Below are positions 27,752 to 37,255 of a DNA stretch of 64,000 bases, in pieces. Source of the stretch: Octadecabacter arcticus 238 (GTDB taxonomy: Bacteria; Pseudomonadota; Alphaproteobacteria; Rhodobacterales; Rhodobacteraceae); NCBI RefSeq assembly GCF_000155735.2, contig NC_020908.1, positions 3,105,001-3,169,000 of the forward strand, given 5' to 3'. The notes beneath the pieces are model-generated. The model was given only the letters and a program-made list of their open reading frames with translations, was not told where the DNA came from and searched no databases. Position 1 is the first letter of the stretch; every line of letters starts with the position of its first letter. The translations under genes were made by a program, and so were the position numbers.

Positions 27752-29140
27752 TCAGCTTATGAACGCGTAGATCAAGACCCAGAGCGACAGCACGAAACAG
27801 CAAACAATTGTGAAGGTGCCGTTCCAAATCAATCCAACGTGTCGTGCGCTGACGCCCGCGAACGATCCGATTAGTAAGGTTGTCGCCGTAAATGGGGAAC
27901 TAGCACCGCTCATCGCCCAACCAGCTGTAAGCGCCACAACCAAAGCGGTGGGATCTACGCCAAGACTTGCAGCACTCGGGATCAACGGTGCGATTAACGT
28001 CACTATCAAAATAGGGTTCATACCGAGTTGCCCCGCAAATGGAATAATCCATACGAACGACACCAAAATCAGCCACGTAGGCAACGACGAAAGGTCAAAC
28101 CCCGCATTTATTACAATAGGTGCCAATAATTGCGACCCGACCGTCCCTATATATCCTGCCATCATAAGCAAAATCAGCTCACCACGGTAAGTTGGCAACT
28201 CTACCAAAATATAAGTGCTGATCCGTCGGGTAACGCTAATAAAGGGTGCCTGTGACCAGTGTTGAATGAACAGCCAAGCAACAGCAATTGCAGGGACAAG
28301 CACCGCAACCAAGCCTACGATGCGAACGTCTGTGCCTGCATTCAGAACTATGACTCCAATAATTAAAGTAGCCAAGAGTACAATCAAAGGTAGCATTACT
28401 GTCCATGTTCCAGGCGGATCAATGCGTATCGGCATCACGCTAAGGCGGGGCTTGAAAATGCTGTCCATAGCCCAGCCGATGCCCGCGATTATGCTCGAAG
28501 TTAAAAGACCCGGCACTAGAACCTGTGTCCAGCTTGTATCAGGAATAACAGTGGTTGAAATCGCGATTGCAAATGACAGCGGTGACCATGGCAAAGTTGA
28601 TATAAACGCACGTTGGATCGCCAACAACATACGCCGGATACGGTGTTCACGAATTTCCGCGTTCGGTTCGGCCTTCGCGTTGGACATCGCCAAGGCGCCC
28701 AGAAGTTGGATCGATCCATAATTTAAAAGCAATGCGAATGCTTGCCCGCCAATCGTTAATGCACCGTACCGCTTTCCCGGACGCTGCCCGGCAAGAAATG
28801 CGCCCGCGCGTTCAATCGCAGGTGATGTCGCAGCAACTGTGCGCAACGTCGAAAGTGCTGCAAAGAACGCTCCTATAAAAGCTGCTGCTGCTGAACCCTG
28901 CAAAATAATCTCGCGCCAGTTTGGGTTGGTCACAACGAGTGCGATGCTTAGCAATGCAGCCACGGCGACAAAAACCTTGCGCGACAAGCGAACTTGCACA
29001 GTTAAAATTATAACCAAAACAAGCATCATTGCTGGGGTCAAAAAACTAGCCCATAGGGCAATACCCCATTCCGCACAGATCACCAATATCGTGACCAACA
29101 TTAGTAAAAGCCCTATTGCTTTGTCAGCGGCGGCTTGCAT
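27752..29140 (-). CDS. Polytopic inner-membrane transporter-like protein
   Basis: The 462-aa protein has about eleven or twelve hydrophobic helices and almost no soluble part. The loop LTAGWAMSGASSPFTATTLLIGSFAG near the C-terminus and the matching LPWSPLSFAIAIS in the first half resemble the repeated hairpin regions of ion-transporter-superfamily carriers (CitMHS/DctM-like). I cannot name the family. AAAAGG precedes the ATG. It is single, flanked by IS5 debris and an empty intergenic region. Confidence 0.65.
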   Translation of the reverse strand: MQAAADKAIGLLLMLVTILVICAEWGIALWASFLTPAMMLVLVIILTVQVRLSRKVFVAVAALLSIALVVTNPNWREIILQGSAAAAFIGAFFAALSTLRTVAATSPAIERAGAFLAGQRPGKRYGALTIGGQAFALLLNYGSIQLLGALAMSNAKAEPNAEIREHRIRRMLLAIQRAFISTLPWSPLSFAIAISTTVIPDTSWTQVLVPGLLTSSIIAGIGWAMDSIFKPRLSVMPIRIDPPGTWTVMLPLIVLLATLIIGVIVLNAGTDVRIVGLVAVLVPAIAVAWLFIQHWSQAPFISVTRRISTYILVELPTYRGELILLMMAGYIGTVGSQLLAPIVINAGFDLSSLPTWLILVSFVWIIPFAGQLGMNPILIVTLIAPLIPSAASLGVDPTALVVALTAGWAMSGASSPFTATTLLIGSFAGVSARHVGLIWNGTFTIVCCFVLSLWVLIYAFIS

Positions 29141-29466
29141 GGTGTCGACCTTTTAATTCTTGTCATCAGCCGTATGAGACTACTTCGATTTTGCCCTATA
29201 AGTCACTGACTTTCAATTCATTATTGGTCTAAGATAGGATTTTGTTGCGCAAATTGGTAGAAGGATGTTCTTCCCGCCTTACCGGACAGATTTAGCCTAT
29301 GGCCATTTTTGATGGGTATAATTGGAGCAGCGTTACAGCTCAGAGCGCCTACTCGAATTAAAGATACGAAAATGAGATCCAAGTTTATATTTTAGGTTCT
29401 TCAGAGCCAGCTTTTTATTGAATTCTATATGGGACGTTTTGTGCAACGAAGCCCTCTGCATCATCA
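29141..29466. other. Gene-free A+T-rich stretch
   Basis: Nothing recognisable is seen. It should hold the promoter of the membrane-protein gene at 27752-29140 and the 3' end of the GST transcript. Confidence 0.5.
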
Positions 29467-30096
29467 TTAATTGATCTTAGTCGCCTTAAACGTTTCGAGG
29501 GCTTTCATACGGTCCCACCACATATGAACTCTTTGTTCAGTAAGTAAGATCTCTGCGTCAGGTGTGGTCGACACGTAGAAAGCTAGCGGTCCCAGGAAGT
29601 AATCTGCAAGGCTGGGTGCATCACCTGCCAACCAATCAGCCTCACCTTTATTGTCCATTAATAGGTTTAGGAACGTCTTTGCATGCGAAATTCTTTCATT
29701 ATGCGCCGCGTCAGTTGTAACTCCGATCAAGTCAGGAAATAGATGAAATCCTGCAGACCCCATCATCGCGTCATAGCCATAACCATTCACTAAATTTACT
29801 GCTTCAGACATCTTGGCTCGATCTTTAGGGGTGGTGGGCACCAGTGATGGGGTGGGGCGGGTGTCGTCCAAATAGCGGCAGATTGTATCAGTTTCGCGCA
29901 AGCGGATACCGTCAATATCTAGCACCGGCACCTTGCCGAAAGGATGGCGCGCAAGATGGGCGGGCTTGCGCGGTTCGCCTTTGAGCACATTGACTACTAC
30001 CTGATTAAAGGCGATGTCCTTATGCATCAGAACCATTTTTACTGTCCGCACGAAAGTTGATCCGTCAAAGCCATAAAGAGTGGTTTCGTCGATCAT
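29467..30096 (-). CDS. Glutathione S-transferase family protein
   Basis: The 209-aa protein has an N-terminal thioredoxin-like GST domain (residues 1-80; STFVRTVKMVLMHKDIAF, HPFGKVPVLDIDG, and the gamma-glutamyl-binding ETDTICRYLD) and an all-helical C-terminal domain. The catalytic residue region is GSTFVRTV, so a serine is likely used. GAGGAG precedes the ATG. The substrate is not predictable. Confidence 0.85.
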   Translation of the reverse strand: MIDETTLYGFDGSTFVRTVKMVLMHKDIAFNQVVVNVLKGEPRKPAHLARHPFGKVPVLDIDGIRLRETDTICRYLDDTRPTPSLVPTTPKDRAKMSEAVNLVNGYGYDAMMGSAGFHLFPDLIGVTTDAAHNERISHAKTFLNLLMDNKGEADWLAGDAPSLADYFLGPLAFYVSTTPDAEILLTEQRVHMWWDRMKALETFKATKIN

Positions 30097-30362
30097 TGGG
30101 CTTCTCCTCAGTTAACATACTTTAAGTATTGCGAGTTTGTACTTCGTCAAGCCATAGGCCAGCATTTTCAGAGATAAGAGACAATGCAACGGCTGCTGGT
30201 ATAACTCGTGACAGATCTAAGGGGTTGGGGTGCACCTGCGTCGCAGGTCGCGCGGGCTGGTTCCGAAAAAATCGAGCGTTGAGGCTGCCTGATTAGTTCG
30301 CGGCTGACCTCATGGCCAGAGGTACCTTTGAGTCCGTCCCTCGTTATCAGTTATCCACCGCC
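30097..30362. other. Gene-free stretch
   Basis: No gene or clear signal is visible; it separates the GST gene from the 3' end of the DUF429 gene. Confidence 0.45.
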
Positions 30363-31460
30363 TCACGTACGATTTTTTTGCATCGACGGCCTTCCACCCT
30401 TTTTGATGATTGGCCATGCCAAGTTGTAGGGCATGATGTCATCGTGGTGTACTCTCCAATGCGCATCTATTCCGCCCCAACCCTTGCCCGTGAATACTTT
30501 GCCACACTCGGGGCATATCTTATGAGTTGAAACTTGGTCAGCATTTTGCAGCGCAAAGGGACCTGGCTGTCGACGTGCAGCTGCGGCTACGGAGCTTTTG
30601 AACAAGTTCGTACTTAATTGGTTGATTGTGCGAAGACCGTCATCACCCCAAAGACTATCCACTGGAACACTTCTGCGCAGAGCTGACTTCACTAAGATAG
30701 GTCTGGTATCGCCGCTAACAGGCGTGACTATGTAGCCAGAGATGCTGTCACCGATTAACATCGAATCCTCTCTTGGGCGGAACCTCCAAGTCCAAGCGAT
30801 CATCAGACATATCAACGCATCGAGTTTGTCTTGGTCTGATTTTGTTGGACTTTGTAATTTACCCAACTCATTTGCAGCAGTCATAATAGGCTGGACTCCC
30901 CATTGCTGTGCCAAACTCGCAATACCATCTGTAACAAGCCCCCAATCGGCATGGACGAATGTTTTGCGTTGTCCAGGGTTGTACTTTGCTGCTCGTCTTC
31001 GATGCCAAATGGTTGGGATAATCGACGCTAAGGCTAGGGCAGGGAATACTTCAATCAAGAAAAGGCCATGTGAGGCTTCTCTCGCAGCAGTGGGATTCTC
31101 ACGTGCACCAACACGATCTAAGAACTGCCAAACGGGGGCACCCTGTCCAAACATAGACTCCCTGCTGCGGTTTGCTGGCTGAACTCCTCCTCCAATTGCA
31201 TTTACGACACTCCCCACAACGCGTTCGACCGGCCTCATACCTTCAAAGCTGGGGACTAGAGTTGGTTGATCCAATGCAATAAGCGTGAAATCTGAAGCTG
31301 ATGCCGCTCGTTGGACCATCTCGGTAGCTTCTTCAAATCGAACCAAACGGGGAGGCATAAAATCCACCAGCTTCCCTTGATTGTGCGTAATCATACTAAT
31401 TGCACCAGGGTTTTTGTCCGTCCATGCGGAGTCAAACCCGATAAGGGTTTCAATTGTCAT
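30363..31460 (-). CDS. DUF429 family protein with C-terminal zinc finger
   Basis: The 365-aa protein begins with the RNase H-like DUF429 core: LIGFDSAWTDKNPGAISMI, FTLIALDQPTLVP, and the later DQDKLDALICLMIAWTWR with conserved acidic residues. After about residue 320 it carries a zinc-finger-like motif CPECGKVFTGKGWGGIDAH followed by RVHH. DUF429 proteins are predicted nucleases of unknown role. I chose ATG 31460 with AGGATC upstream over 31484. Base composition is more A+T-rich than the catabolic operons, suggesting transfer. Confidence 0.75.
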   Translation of the reverse strand: MTIETLIGFDSAWTDKNPGAISMITHNQGKLVDFMPPRLVRFEEATEMVQRAASASDFTLIALDQPTLVPSFEGMRPVERVVGSVVNAIGGGVQPANRSRESMFGQGAPVWQFLDRVGARENPTAAREASHGLFLIEVFPALALASIIPTIWHRRRAAKYNPGQRKTFVHADWGLVTDGIASLAQQWGVQPIMTAANELGKLQSPTKSDQDKLDALICLMIAWTWRFRPREDSMLIGDSISGYIVTPVSGDTRPILVKSALRRSVPVDSLWGDDGLRTINQLSTNLFKSSVAAAARRQPGPFALQNADQVSTHKICPECGKVFTGKGWGGIDAHWRVHHDDIMPYNLAWPIIKKGGRPSMQKNRT

Positions 31461-31517
31461 GCAAGATCCTAAATATCTTCGCAATTAAATTCCGGGTTAA
31501 TTGAGTCCACAACCGCG

Positions 31518-32003
31518 TCAAAACACCCCCATACTCAGCCCTGCACCCATCGCCGCGCCAAGGTCACGACATCGGATTAGCTGTTCTTCGGGGATCGACT
31601 TCTCGGCCAATATTTCCTCAGTTTTTTGGGCAAAGGTGCAAATGATCAATGGTGGCTGCACTTGCTTGAGCCGCCAACCCTGAGCAATGCGAGCGGTTTG
31701 ACGCGCTGCATTATGCCCATCCGAACCCGCACATATCATCTGTGCGTACGGGTGCCCCTCAATATGCCCAAGGACCGGATAATAGCTCCGATCATAGAAA
31801 TCCTTCATCATGCCTGCAATCGCGGCAAGGTTCTCTGGCGCACAAAAGATGTAACCGTCTGCAAGCAAGAGATCGTCAGGACCGGCCTCTTCCGCAGTCT
31901 TTAAAATAGTCACTACTTCTTTGCATGCCGCTGAATAAGCCGCTTCGGCCATCTGCCTACTGCCACCTGTCTTAGAGTGATAAACGATCAAAAGCTGCAC
32001 CAT
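31518..32003 (-). CDS. Flavodoxin-like / NADPH-dependent FMN reductase family protein
   Basis: The 161-aa protein has the FMN phosphate loop YHSKTGGSRQMAE (residues 8-20), the second loop YIFCAPENLAAIAGMMKDFYDRSYY and a third loop around CAGSDGHNAAR. It is a short soluble flavodoxin-fold protein that could act as a flavin reductase or electron carrier. The start is the ATG at 32003; the ribosome site is weak. Confidence 0.75.
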   Translation of the reverse strand: MVQLLIVYHSKTGGSRQMAEAAYSAACKEVVTILKTAEEAGPDDLLLADGYIFCAPENLAAIAGMMKDFYDRSYYPVLGHIEGHPYAQMICAGSDGHNAARQTARIAQGWRLKQVQPPLIICTFAQKTEEILAEKSIPEEQLIRCRDLGAAMGAGLSMGVF

Positions 32004-32134
32004 CACATGATGTTCTAGAGCATCGACCAGTTTTCGCCAACTGACTGCAATAAAAAAATTTTAGCATAATAAAGTACTCGCGGTGGGGTGGAATTTGCCA
32101 GGTTGAGTTCGGATTCAGTGATGGCAAGTAAGTT

Positions 32135-32710
32135 CAATATTTTGAAACCCGATAATTGCATAGGCTTCTGACGTTTTGGTTTTTTTGGAATTGCCAATGA
32201 CCTTCATCGCCGCACCATAGAAACGTAGCTTGTCGGTGACGAAAACATAAGTGCGGCCATGGCCGTTTCATGTATTTTCTGAGTAATCTCAATGCTGCCT
32301 CGCGATTACGGCGCTTTGTGACGAAACTTTGCAGGACGTCCCCTTCGTGATCCACAGCCCGCCAAAGATAGTGCGTCCCGCCATTGATCTTCACGAACAC
32401 CTCATCAAAATGCCACTGGCAGTGTGTCCTCGACCGCATCCGATCAACCCTTTTCCTGCGGATCTCAGCGGCAAGTATTGGACCAAATCTGTTCCACCAA
32501 AACCGAACGGTTTCGTAGCTGATGTCGATGCCGCTTTCGTGCAACAGAACCTCCACGCTCCGAAGCGACAACGGGAAACTGACATAAATCATCACGGCCA
32601 GACGGATGATCTCGGGGCTCGTCTTTAAGTAGCGAAAGGGGGAACGTTTTGTCATCCGCAGAAGCTAAGTGGCGCCCTGCCCGCCTCAACCGACTTTGCT
32701 CTAACAGTGC
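32135..32710 (-). pseudogene. IS6-family remnant C (5' part, frameshifted)
   Basis: The frame from ATG 32655 gives MTKRSPFRYLKTSPEIIRLA through the first DDE aspartate (WHFDEVFVKING) and VDHEGDVLQSFVTKRR. After MKR a frameshift leaves the continuation HGRTYVFVTDKLRFYGAAMKVIGN in another frame, and similarity then stops near 32190. The terminus GGCACTGTTAGAGCAAAGTC is at 32710. It is inactive. Confidence 0.85.
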
Positions 32711-32962
32711 CTGCTCAGTCGCTACGTCACGGAACTTTGGCAAGGACCTTGCAGCGTGCCAAGTGGATGACAACATGGCTGTGCACAAAGATTGGTGAGC
32801 ACTTCTAATCACTTTATTTATGGGGCTGTCAGATTTGTCAAAATGACGCAGGCGTCGTTCACTGTGCATGGGCGTGTGACAGGCTACTTTGAAGTTATGG
32901 TACGAAACAAATTGTTTGTTACGGCACATTCGTGCATCGCCACAAAACTTAAGGAATGAACC

Positions 32963-33370
32963 ATGGACATCGTTGATACCGCAGTTTCCGCTGGAAACTT
33001 CACTACACTTGTGGCCGCTGTAAAAGCTGCTGATCTTGTCGAAACGCTTAAGGGCGCAGGGCCATTTACCGTCTTCGCACCAACAGACGCAGCGTTTGAG
33101 GCACTGCCCGCAGGAACTATTGATGATTTACTCAAGCCAGAAAACAAGGCAAAACTTGCGTCGATCCTGACTTATCATGTGGTTGCCGGTAAGGTGATGT
33201 CGACAGATTTATCAGATGGCATGACGCCAGACACAGTGAACGGTGAGACCATTACGATTAAAACCGAAGGTGGCGTCACGATCAACGGCACGACAGTTTC
33301 GACCGCTGATATCGAGGCTGACAATGGTGTCATCCACGTAGTGGATGCCGTTCTGATGCCAAAAGGCTAA
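32963..33370 (+). CDS. Fasciclin (FAS1) domain protein
   Basis: The 135-aa product is one FAS1 domain: the H1 box reads [17 protein letters not shown] (about residues 34-50) and the H2-like end reads [15 protein letters not shown]1 domains are adhesion or cell-surface modules. AAGGAATGAACC precedes the ATG, so the start is good, yet there is no signal peptide, which implies a cytoplasmic form or secretion by another route. It is bracketed by IS6 remnants C and D. Confidence 0.88.
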   Translation: MDIVDTAVSAGNFTTLVAAVKAADLVETLKGAGPFTVFAPTDAAFEALPAGTIDDLLKPENKAKLASILTYHVVAGKVMSTDLSDGMTPDTVNGETITIKTEGGVTINGTTVSTADIEADNGVIHVVDAVLMPKG

Positions 33371-33407
33371 GTACGACAGGGGCTGTCTTGCAAAGGGTGG
33401 CCCCTTC

Positions 33408-33509
33408 TTGGGACTCGTCTTGAAGTAGCGAAAAAGGCTATGTTTTGTCATCCCGCGACGCTAATTTCTCACCCTGCCCACCTCAAACGATTTTTTTCTG
33501 ACAGTGCCT
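33408..33509 (-). pseudogene. IS6-family remnant D (5' terminus only)
   Basis: Only the element end (CTGACAGTGCC at 33499-33509) and the first codons MTKHSLFRYFKTSP are left on the minus strand. It adjoins the fasciclin gene. Confidence 0.75.
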
Positions 33510-33699
33510 CTGAAAACGAGGAACTTACGAGAATGCAAGCTAATGGCGGGTGAAAATTATAGCAGTCATGTCGCAATTTCACCAAGACTAATCTAGCTGC
33601 TCAGATCGAGCCTTGAGCAGGACCCATAGGTTATCTCACATGCGTGAAACCAGTGCATGCAGAATAGCAGCTGGTCGTTCGAACAGGAGCAGGGAAGAC

Positions 33700-34590
33700 A
33701 TGAGCACAACAGTCTTGGCCTCTGTACTTGTTCTCGTTACGGGCATTTTTTGGGGTATCTATTGGCTCCCGGTGCGCGCCATTGCCGAACTCGGGCTGGA
33801 TGGAGCTTGGGGAACCGGGGCGATTACTCTGGCCGGGGCGATTTTCTTATTTCCGTTCATGCTTGCAAACAAGAAGTCTATTCGAGATGCAAATTTCGCT
33901 GGAATTGCATCAATCGCACTTGGGGGTGCGGCATTTGCCTTTTACTCTATTGGTTTTCTTTACGGCAAGGTCGCACTTGTCGTCTTACTTTGGTTCTTTA
34001 GCCCTGTCTGGAGCGTGTTGATCGCGAAGTATCTGTTGCGCTGGTACGTTCCAAAACTGCGACTAATCGCGATCTTTGTAGGCCTCGCTGGACTTTTCAT
34101 CATGCTAGGTAGTGATGGTAAAATTCCAATTCCCGTCAATCTTGGGGAATGGTTGGCCTTTTTTGGCGGCTTTATATGGGCGATAGCCATGGCAGGCATG
34201 CGCCTAAAGTCCAGAGTCCCACCGGGACCCGCGGCGTTCGTGTTTGCCATTGGCGCAACCATAACCTCTTTCATTCTTGCGCCCTTCCTTGAGCCTGCTC
34301 CCACAATCGCAGTTTCTGACCTTACCATCTTGACGGTTAATGTCCTCCTCACAGGTGGCATTTGGTGGGGTGCCTCAATTGCCACGCTGATGTGGGCTGC
34401 CGTTCGCCTAGACCCTGCCAGGGTAGGAATTCTCTTGATGACCGAGGTGATTTTTGGTGCTTTGACTGCTGCACTTTTCGCTGGTGAAAACTTGTCATTT
34501 AGCGAAATGATCGGCGGATTCTTGGTTATCCTGTGTGGCCTTCTCGAAGTCTGGCCAACAAAAATGGAAATCAGGCGTTCGCATGTCTGA
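33700..34590 (+). CDS. DMT/EamA-family transporter
   Basis: The 296-aa protein has about ten membrane helices in two repeated halves, as in drug/metabolite transporters (start FWGIYWLPVRAIAELGLDG, second half GGIWWGASIATLMWAAVRLDPARVGILLMTEVIFG). AGGAGCAGGGAAG lies before the ATG at 33700. It probably exports or imports a small metabolite across the inner membrane. It is single, between IS6 remnants D and E. Confidence 0.8.
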   Translation: MSTTVLASVLVLVTGIFWGIYWLPVRAIAELGLDGAWGTGAITLAGAIFLFPFMLANKKSIRDANFAGIASIALGGAAFAFYSIGFLYGKVALVVLLWFFSPVWSVLIAKYLLRWYVPKLRLIAIFVGLAGLFIMLGSDGKIPIPVNLGEWLAFFGGFIWAIAMAGMRLKSRVPPGPAAFVFAIGATITSFILAPFLEPAPTIAVSDLTILTVNVLLTGGIWWGASIATLMWAAVRLDPARVGILLMTEVIFGALTAALFAGENLSFSEMIGGFLVILCGLLEVWPTKMEIRRSHV

Positions 34591-34670
34591 ATAATTCTTC
34601 CATTTTGTCGAAGTCCAAATCGCAGATTTGAAAGCGAGCCTGCAGATTAAAGTGTATGAGGCCATGTGTT

Positions 34671-35489
34671 GGTGCTGTCAGACAAATAAGAACCAGTCTC
34701 AGTTCTCCATCAACCTCAATCCGTTAGGATACGCCAAGACCGCGCCACTCGGTCAGAGCAGCGGCGCGGTTCAGCTTGAAGTTTGACCGGCTGTAGAGAT
34801 GGCGCTCCGCGTTGAAATGGTTATGGACTGAAGCGTGGACAGCGACGAATTTCTGTAAAGTTCGCATCCGTCTAAAGCGCAGCATCGCCCGCTCCCGCCT
34901 TCGAAATGGCTGGTGTGAATTCTCGGCTCAATTATTAAGCCGGCGGCCGGCTTCCTGTTTGTCGACATTGCCTATCACCTTCATCGCCGCGCCGTAGGAA
35001 CGGAGCTTGTCGGTGACGAAGACATGTGCGCGACCATTGCGTTTCATGGTTTTCCTTAGGAACTTAAAGGCTGCCTTGCGATCACCGCGCTTTGTGACGA
35101 AGCTTTCCAGGACTTACCCTTCGTGATCCACAGCCCGCCAAAGGTAGCGCGTCTCGCCGTTGATCTTCACGAACACCTCATCCAAGTGCCACTGCCAACT
35201 TGAATATGCGCGCATCTGGCTGACCCTTTTCTTGCGGATCTCAGCAGCAAACAACGGGCCAAAAATATATTTCACTAAAACCGAACCGTCTCATGGCTGA
35301 TGTCGATGCTGCGTTCCTGCAAAAGATCCTCCACGTTCCGAAGCGAAAGCGGGAAACGAACGTACATCATGACGGCTAAGCAGATGATCTCGGGGCTCGT
35401 CTTGAAGTAACGAAAGAGGGAAAGTTTAGTCATCCACAGAAGCTAAGTGCCCGCCCTGCCCGCTCCAGCAAGTTTTCTTCTGACAGTGT
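34671..35489 (-). mobile_element. IS6-family remnant E (nearly full length, degenerate)
   Basis: Both ends are recognisable: GTGCTGTCAGACAAATAAG at the left and TTTTCTTCTGACAGTGTC at the right. The transposase frame from ATG 35433 (MTKLSLFRYFKTSPEI) to the TAA at 34724 is interrupted by several stops and frameshifts, but the blocks VDHEG, RRERAMLRFRRMRTLQKF and LTEWRGLGVS can be followed. It is the most complete of five copies of this family. Confidence 0.8.
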
Positions 35490-35553
35490 CATTCAAACTG
35501 CTGGACCTTACCACCAGCTTGCACCAAGTCATTACACGTAAGGAGCCACATAG

Positions 35554-35651
35554 ATGTTCAGGGTGTCAGCAACGACTGCCGGTCCGCTATTTGCGAGCGT
35601 GGCGATGGTCATGTTCTCTTTGAACGACGTGGCCATGAAGGTCCTCAGCAG
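35554..35651 (+). pseudogene. N-terminal stub of a membrane protein, cut by an IS6 element
   Basis: After AAGGAGCCACATAG an ATG opens a frame reading MFRVSATTAGPLFASVAMVMFSLNDVAMKVLS, which looks like the first helix of an EamA-type transporter. The IS6-type element at 35652 ends the match. The rest of the gene is not found on the other side of the element. Confidence 0.45.
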
Positions 35652-36478
35652 GGTTCTGTCGCAAATTTTGTTGAAGTTTGAGTTCGGGGATCGGCTGGAC
35701 ACAATTACGCTGCGAGCGCCGCAAATTGCTGAAACGCGGTGAGGCCGTTGGCATGGAGCTGCCCCTTTCGGATCATGTGCGCGGTCTCGATCCCAGCCAA
35801 TGTCGCCTTGGCAGAATGGAAGGCCTAGAAGCCAAGCATCGGGCCCGTGATCCGCTTTACGAAGCGATGGTCCTGTTCAATGATGTTGTTGAGGTATTTG
35901 ACCTGCAGGATCTTGATGGTGTTGCCTGAGCCCTTGAACTTCAGGATCACATTGATGCTTTGCAGACCCGCCAGATTGGCGCCGCTTTTGTCGATGACGA
36001 CACGGTCAGGCACGCCATTCGTGCCAATCGCGCGCTTGAAAAACCGACGGGCCGCAGCCTTGTCGCGACGCTCAGACAGCATGAAATCAAGCGTTTTTCC
36101 TGTGTTGTCGACCGCCCGGTAATAGTAGGTCCATTTGCCTTTAACCTTGATGTAGGTTTCGTCCATGCGCCAAGATTTGGCGGTAGGCTTCTTGCGGGAC
36201 TGCGCTTGTGCCGACATCAGCGGCCCAAACTTAACCACCCAACGGTTCAAGGTTGCATGGTCAACTTCAGCCCCACGCTCCTCCATGATTTCTTCTAGGT
36301 CGCGATAGGAAACTCCATATCGCACATAGAAATAAACCGCGTACAGGATTACGCTTTTAGGATAATGGGCTACCTTGAAATCAACCGAAATCCGATACAC
36401 CCTGTTGCTCGCTTGTTTGAGAACCATGTCGCAAAATCAGCCAACAAACGAAAGATCCCAAAAGTTTGCGACAGAACC
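35652..36478 (-). mobile_element. IS6-family element with GGTTCTGTCGCAAA ends
   Basis: Perfect 14-bp terminal repeats GGTTCTGTCGCAAA (35652-35665 and complement 36465-36478) bound an 827-bp element, different from the remnants A-E. The flanking 8-mers do not match, so there is no target duplication; the locus has been rearranged after insertion. Confidence 0.9.
35705..36427 (-). pseudogene. IS6-family transposase with premature amber stop
   Basis: The frame from ATG 36427 encodes all three DDE residues (WRMDETYIK, RVVIDKSGAN, NIIEQDHR). A TAG at 35825-35827 then ends translation after ITGPMLGF, where relatives have a lysine; the remaining 39 codons (AFHSAKATLAGIETAHMIRK onward) are intact in frame to 35705. 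The truncated 200-aa protein keeps the catalytic core, so activity cannot be fully excluded. Confidence 0.85.
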
Positions 36479-36547
36479 TGTCAGCCTTGGTCAAAGTGGT
36501 GATCCAGCCAGCGCCTGTATATTGGCTGCCTTGGTCCGTTGATCAGA

Positions 36548-37255
36548 TCAGGTCCGTGATTTTTCAAACGCGCTCCATGCACGCTCGAATGTCGCGAAAT
36601 CGAAACCGAGCTGTCGCGCTGGCTCAAGGATTAGGTTCTCGGTCTCTTGCATCTTTTGGATTGAAGTGGCCAAGTTGCCCAAAACATCGGGCGGGATTAC
36701 AACTGCACCGTGACGGTCGGCATGGATCAGATCACCTTGCCCCACAGTCATGCCAAAGATCGTCACTGGCGAGCCGATCTCTTTAACATGCACAAACCCG
36801 TGGCTGGGACCAATTGACCCTGCCACCACGGGAAAACCCTCTGCCATATCGCCCAAATCGCGCATCACACCATTGGTCAGCGCGCCTGACATGCCGAACC
36901 CTTTGTGGATGGTGGTATTCACCTCGCCCCAATAGGCGCCGATTGCGTGGGGATAGTCGATATCTTCGACCACGGCGACCGATGGTTTGGGCCCTTCCGA
37001 CATAGCCTTGTAATATGCCATACGCCGCGCACAGATCACATCTGGTGCCTCTGTCGGTGGTGCGACAGCCGCAATTTTGGCAGTCACGGCGTAGCCCACC
37101 ATCGCGCCGCCATTTGGATCAGAACACAACATCGTGCCACGGGTAAAGGCGTCAAACCCGCGCTTGCCTTGGGCCACCTCAATCGCGTTGCATACGGTCG
37201 GTGTATCGACGGAGCGTAGCAGCGCCAGCAATGTATCGTCCACAATCATATCCAT
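36548..37255 (-). CDS. RraA-like aldolase/decarboxylase family protein
   Basis: The 235-aa protein belongs to the RraA/4-hydroxy-4-methyl-2-oxoglutarate aldolase family. The family signature GALTNGVMRDLGDM (Arg and metal-coordinating Asp) and HADRHGAVVIP are both visible, favouring an enzyme over the RNase E inhibitor. Such enzymes perform divalent-metal retro-aldol cleavage or oxaloacetate decarboxylation. It is the last gene of the ten-gene operon and would suit a final cleavage step to central metabolites. Three ATGs (37258, 37255, 37249) compete behind one GGAGG; I use 37255. Confidence 0.82.
   Translation of the reverse strand: MDMIVDDTLLALLRSVDTPTVCNAIEVAQGKRGFDAFTRGTMLCSDPNGGAMVGYAVTAKIAAVAPPTEAPDVICARRMAYYKAMSEGPKPSVAVVEDIDYPHAIGAYWGEVNTTIHKGFGMSGALTNGVMRDLGDMAEGFPVVAGSIGPSHGFVHVKEIGSPVTIFGMTVGQGDLIHADRHGAVVIPPDVLGNLATSIQKMQETENLILEPARQLGFDFATFERAWSAFEKSRT

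Noticed and set aside
35644..36486. Target duplication around the GGTTCTGTCGCAAA element
   Set aside because: The flanking 8-mers (CTCAGCAG and TGTCAGCC) share only a shifted TCAGC, not a true duplication.
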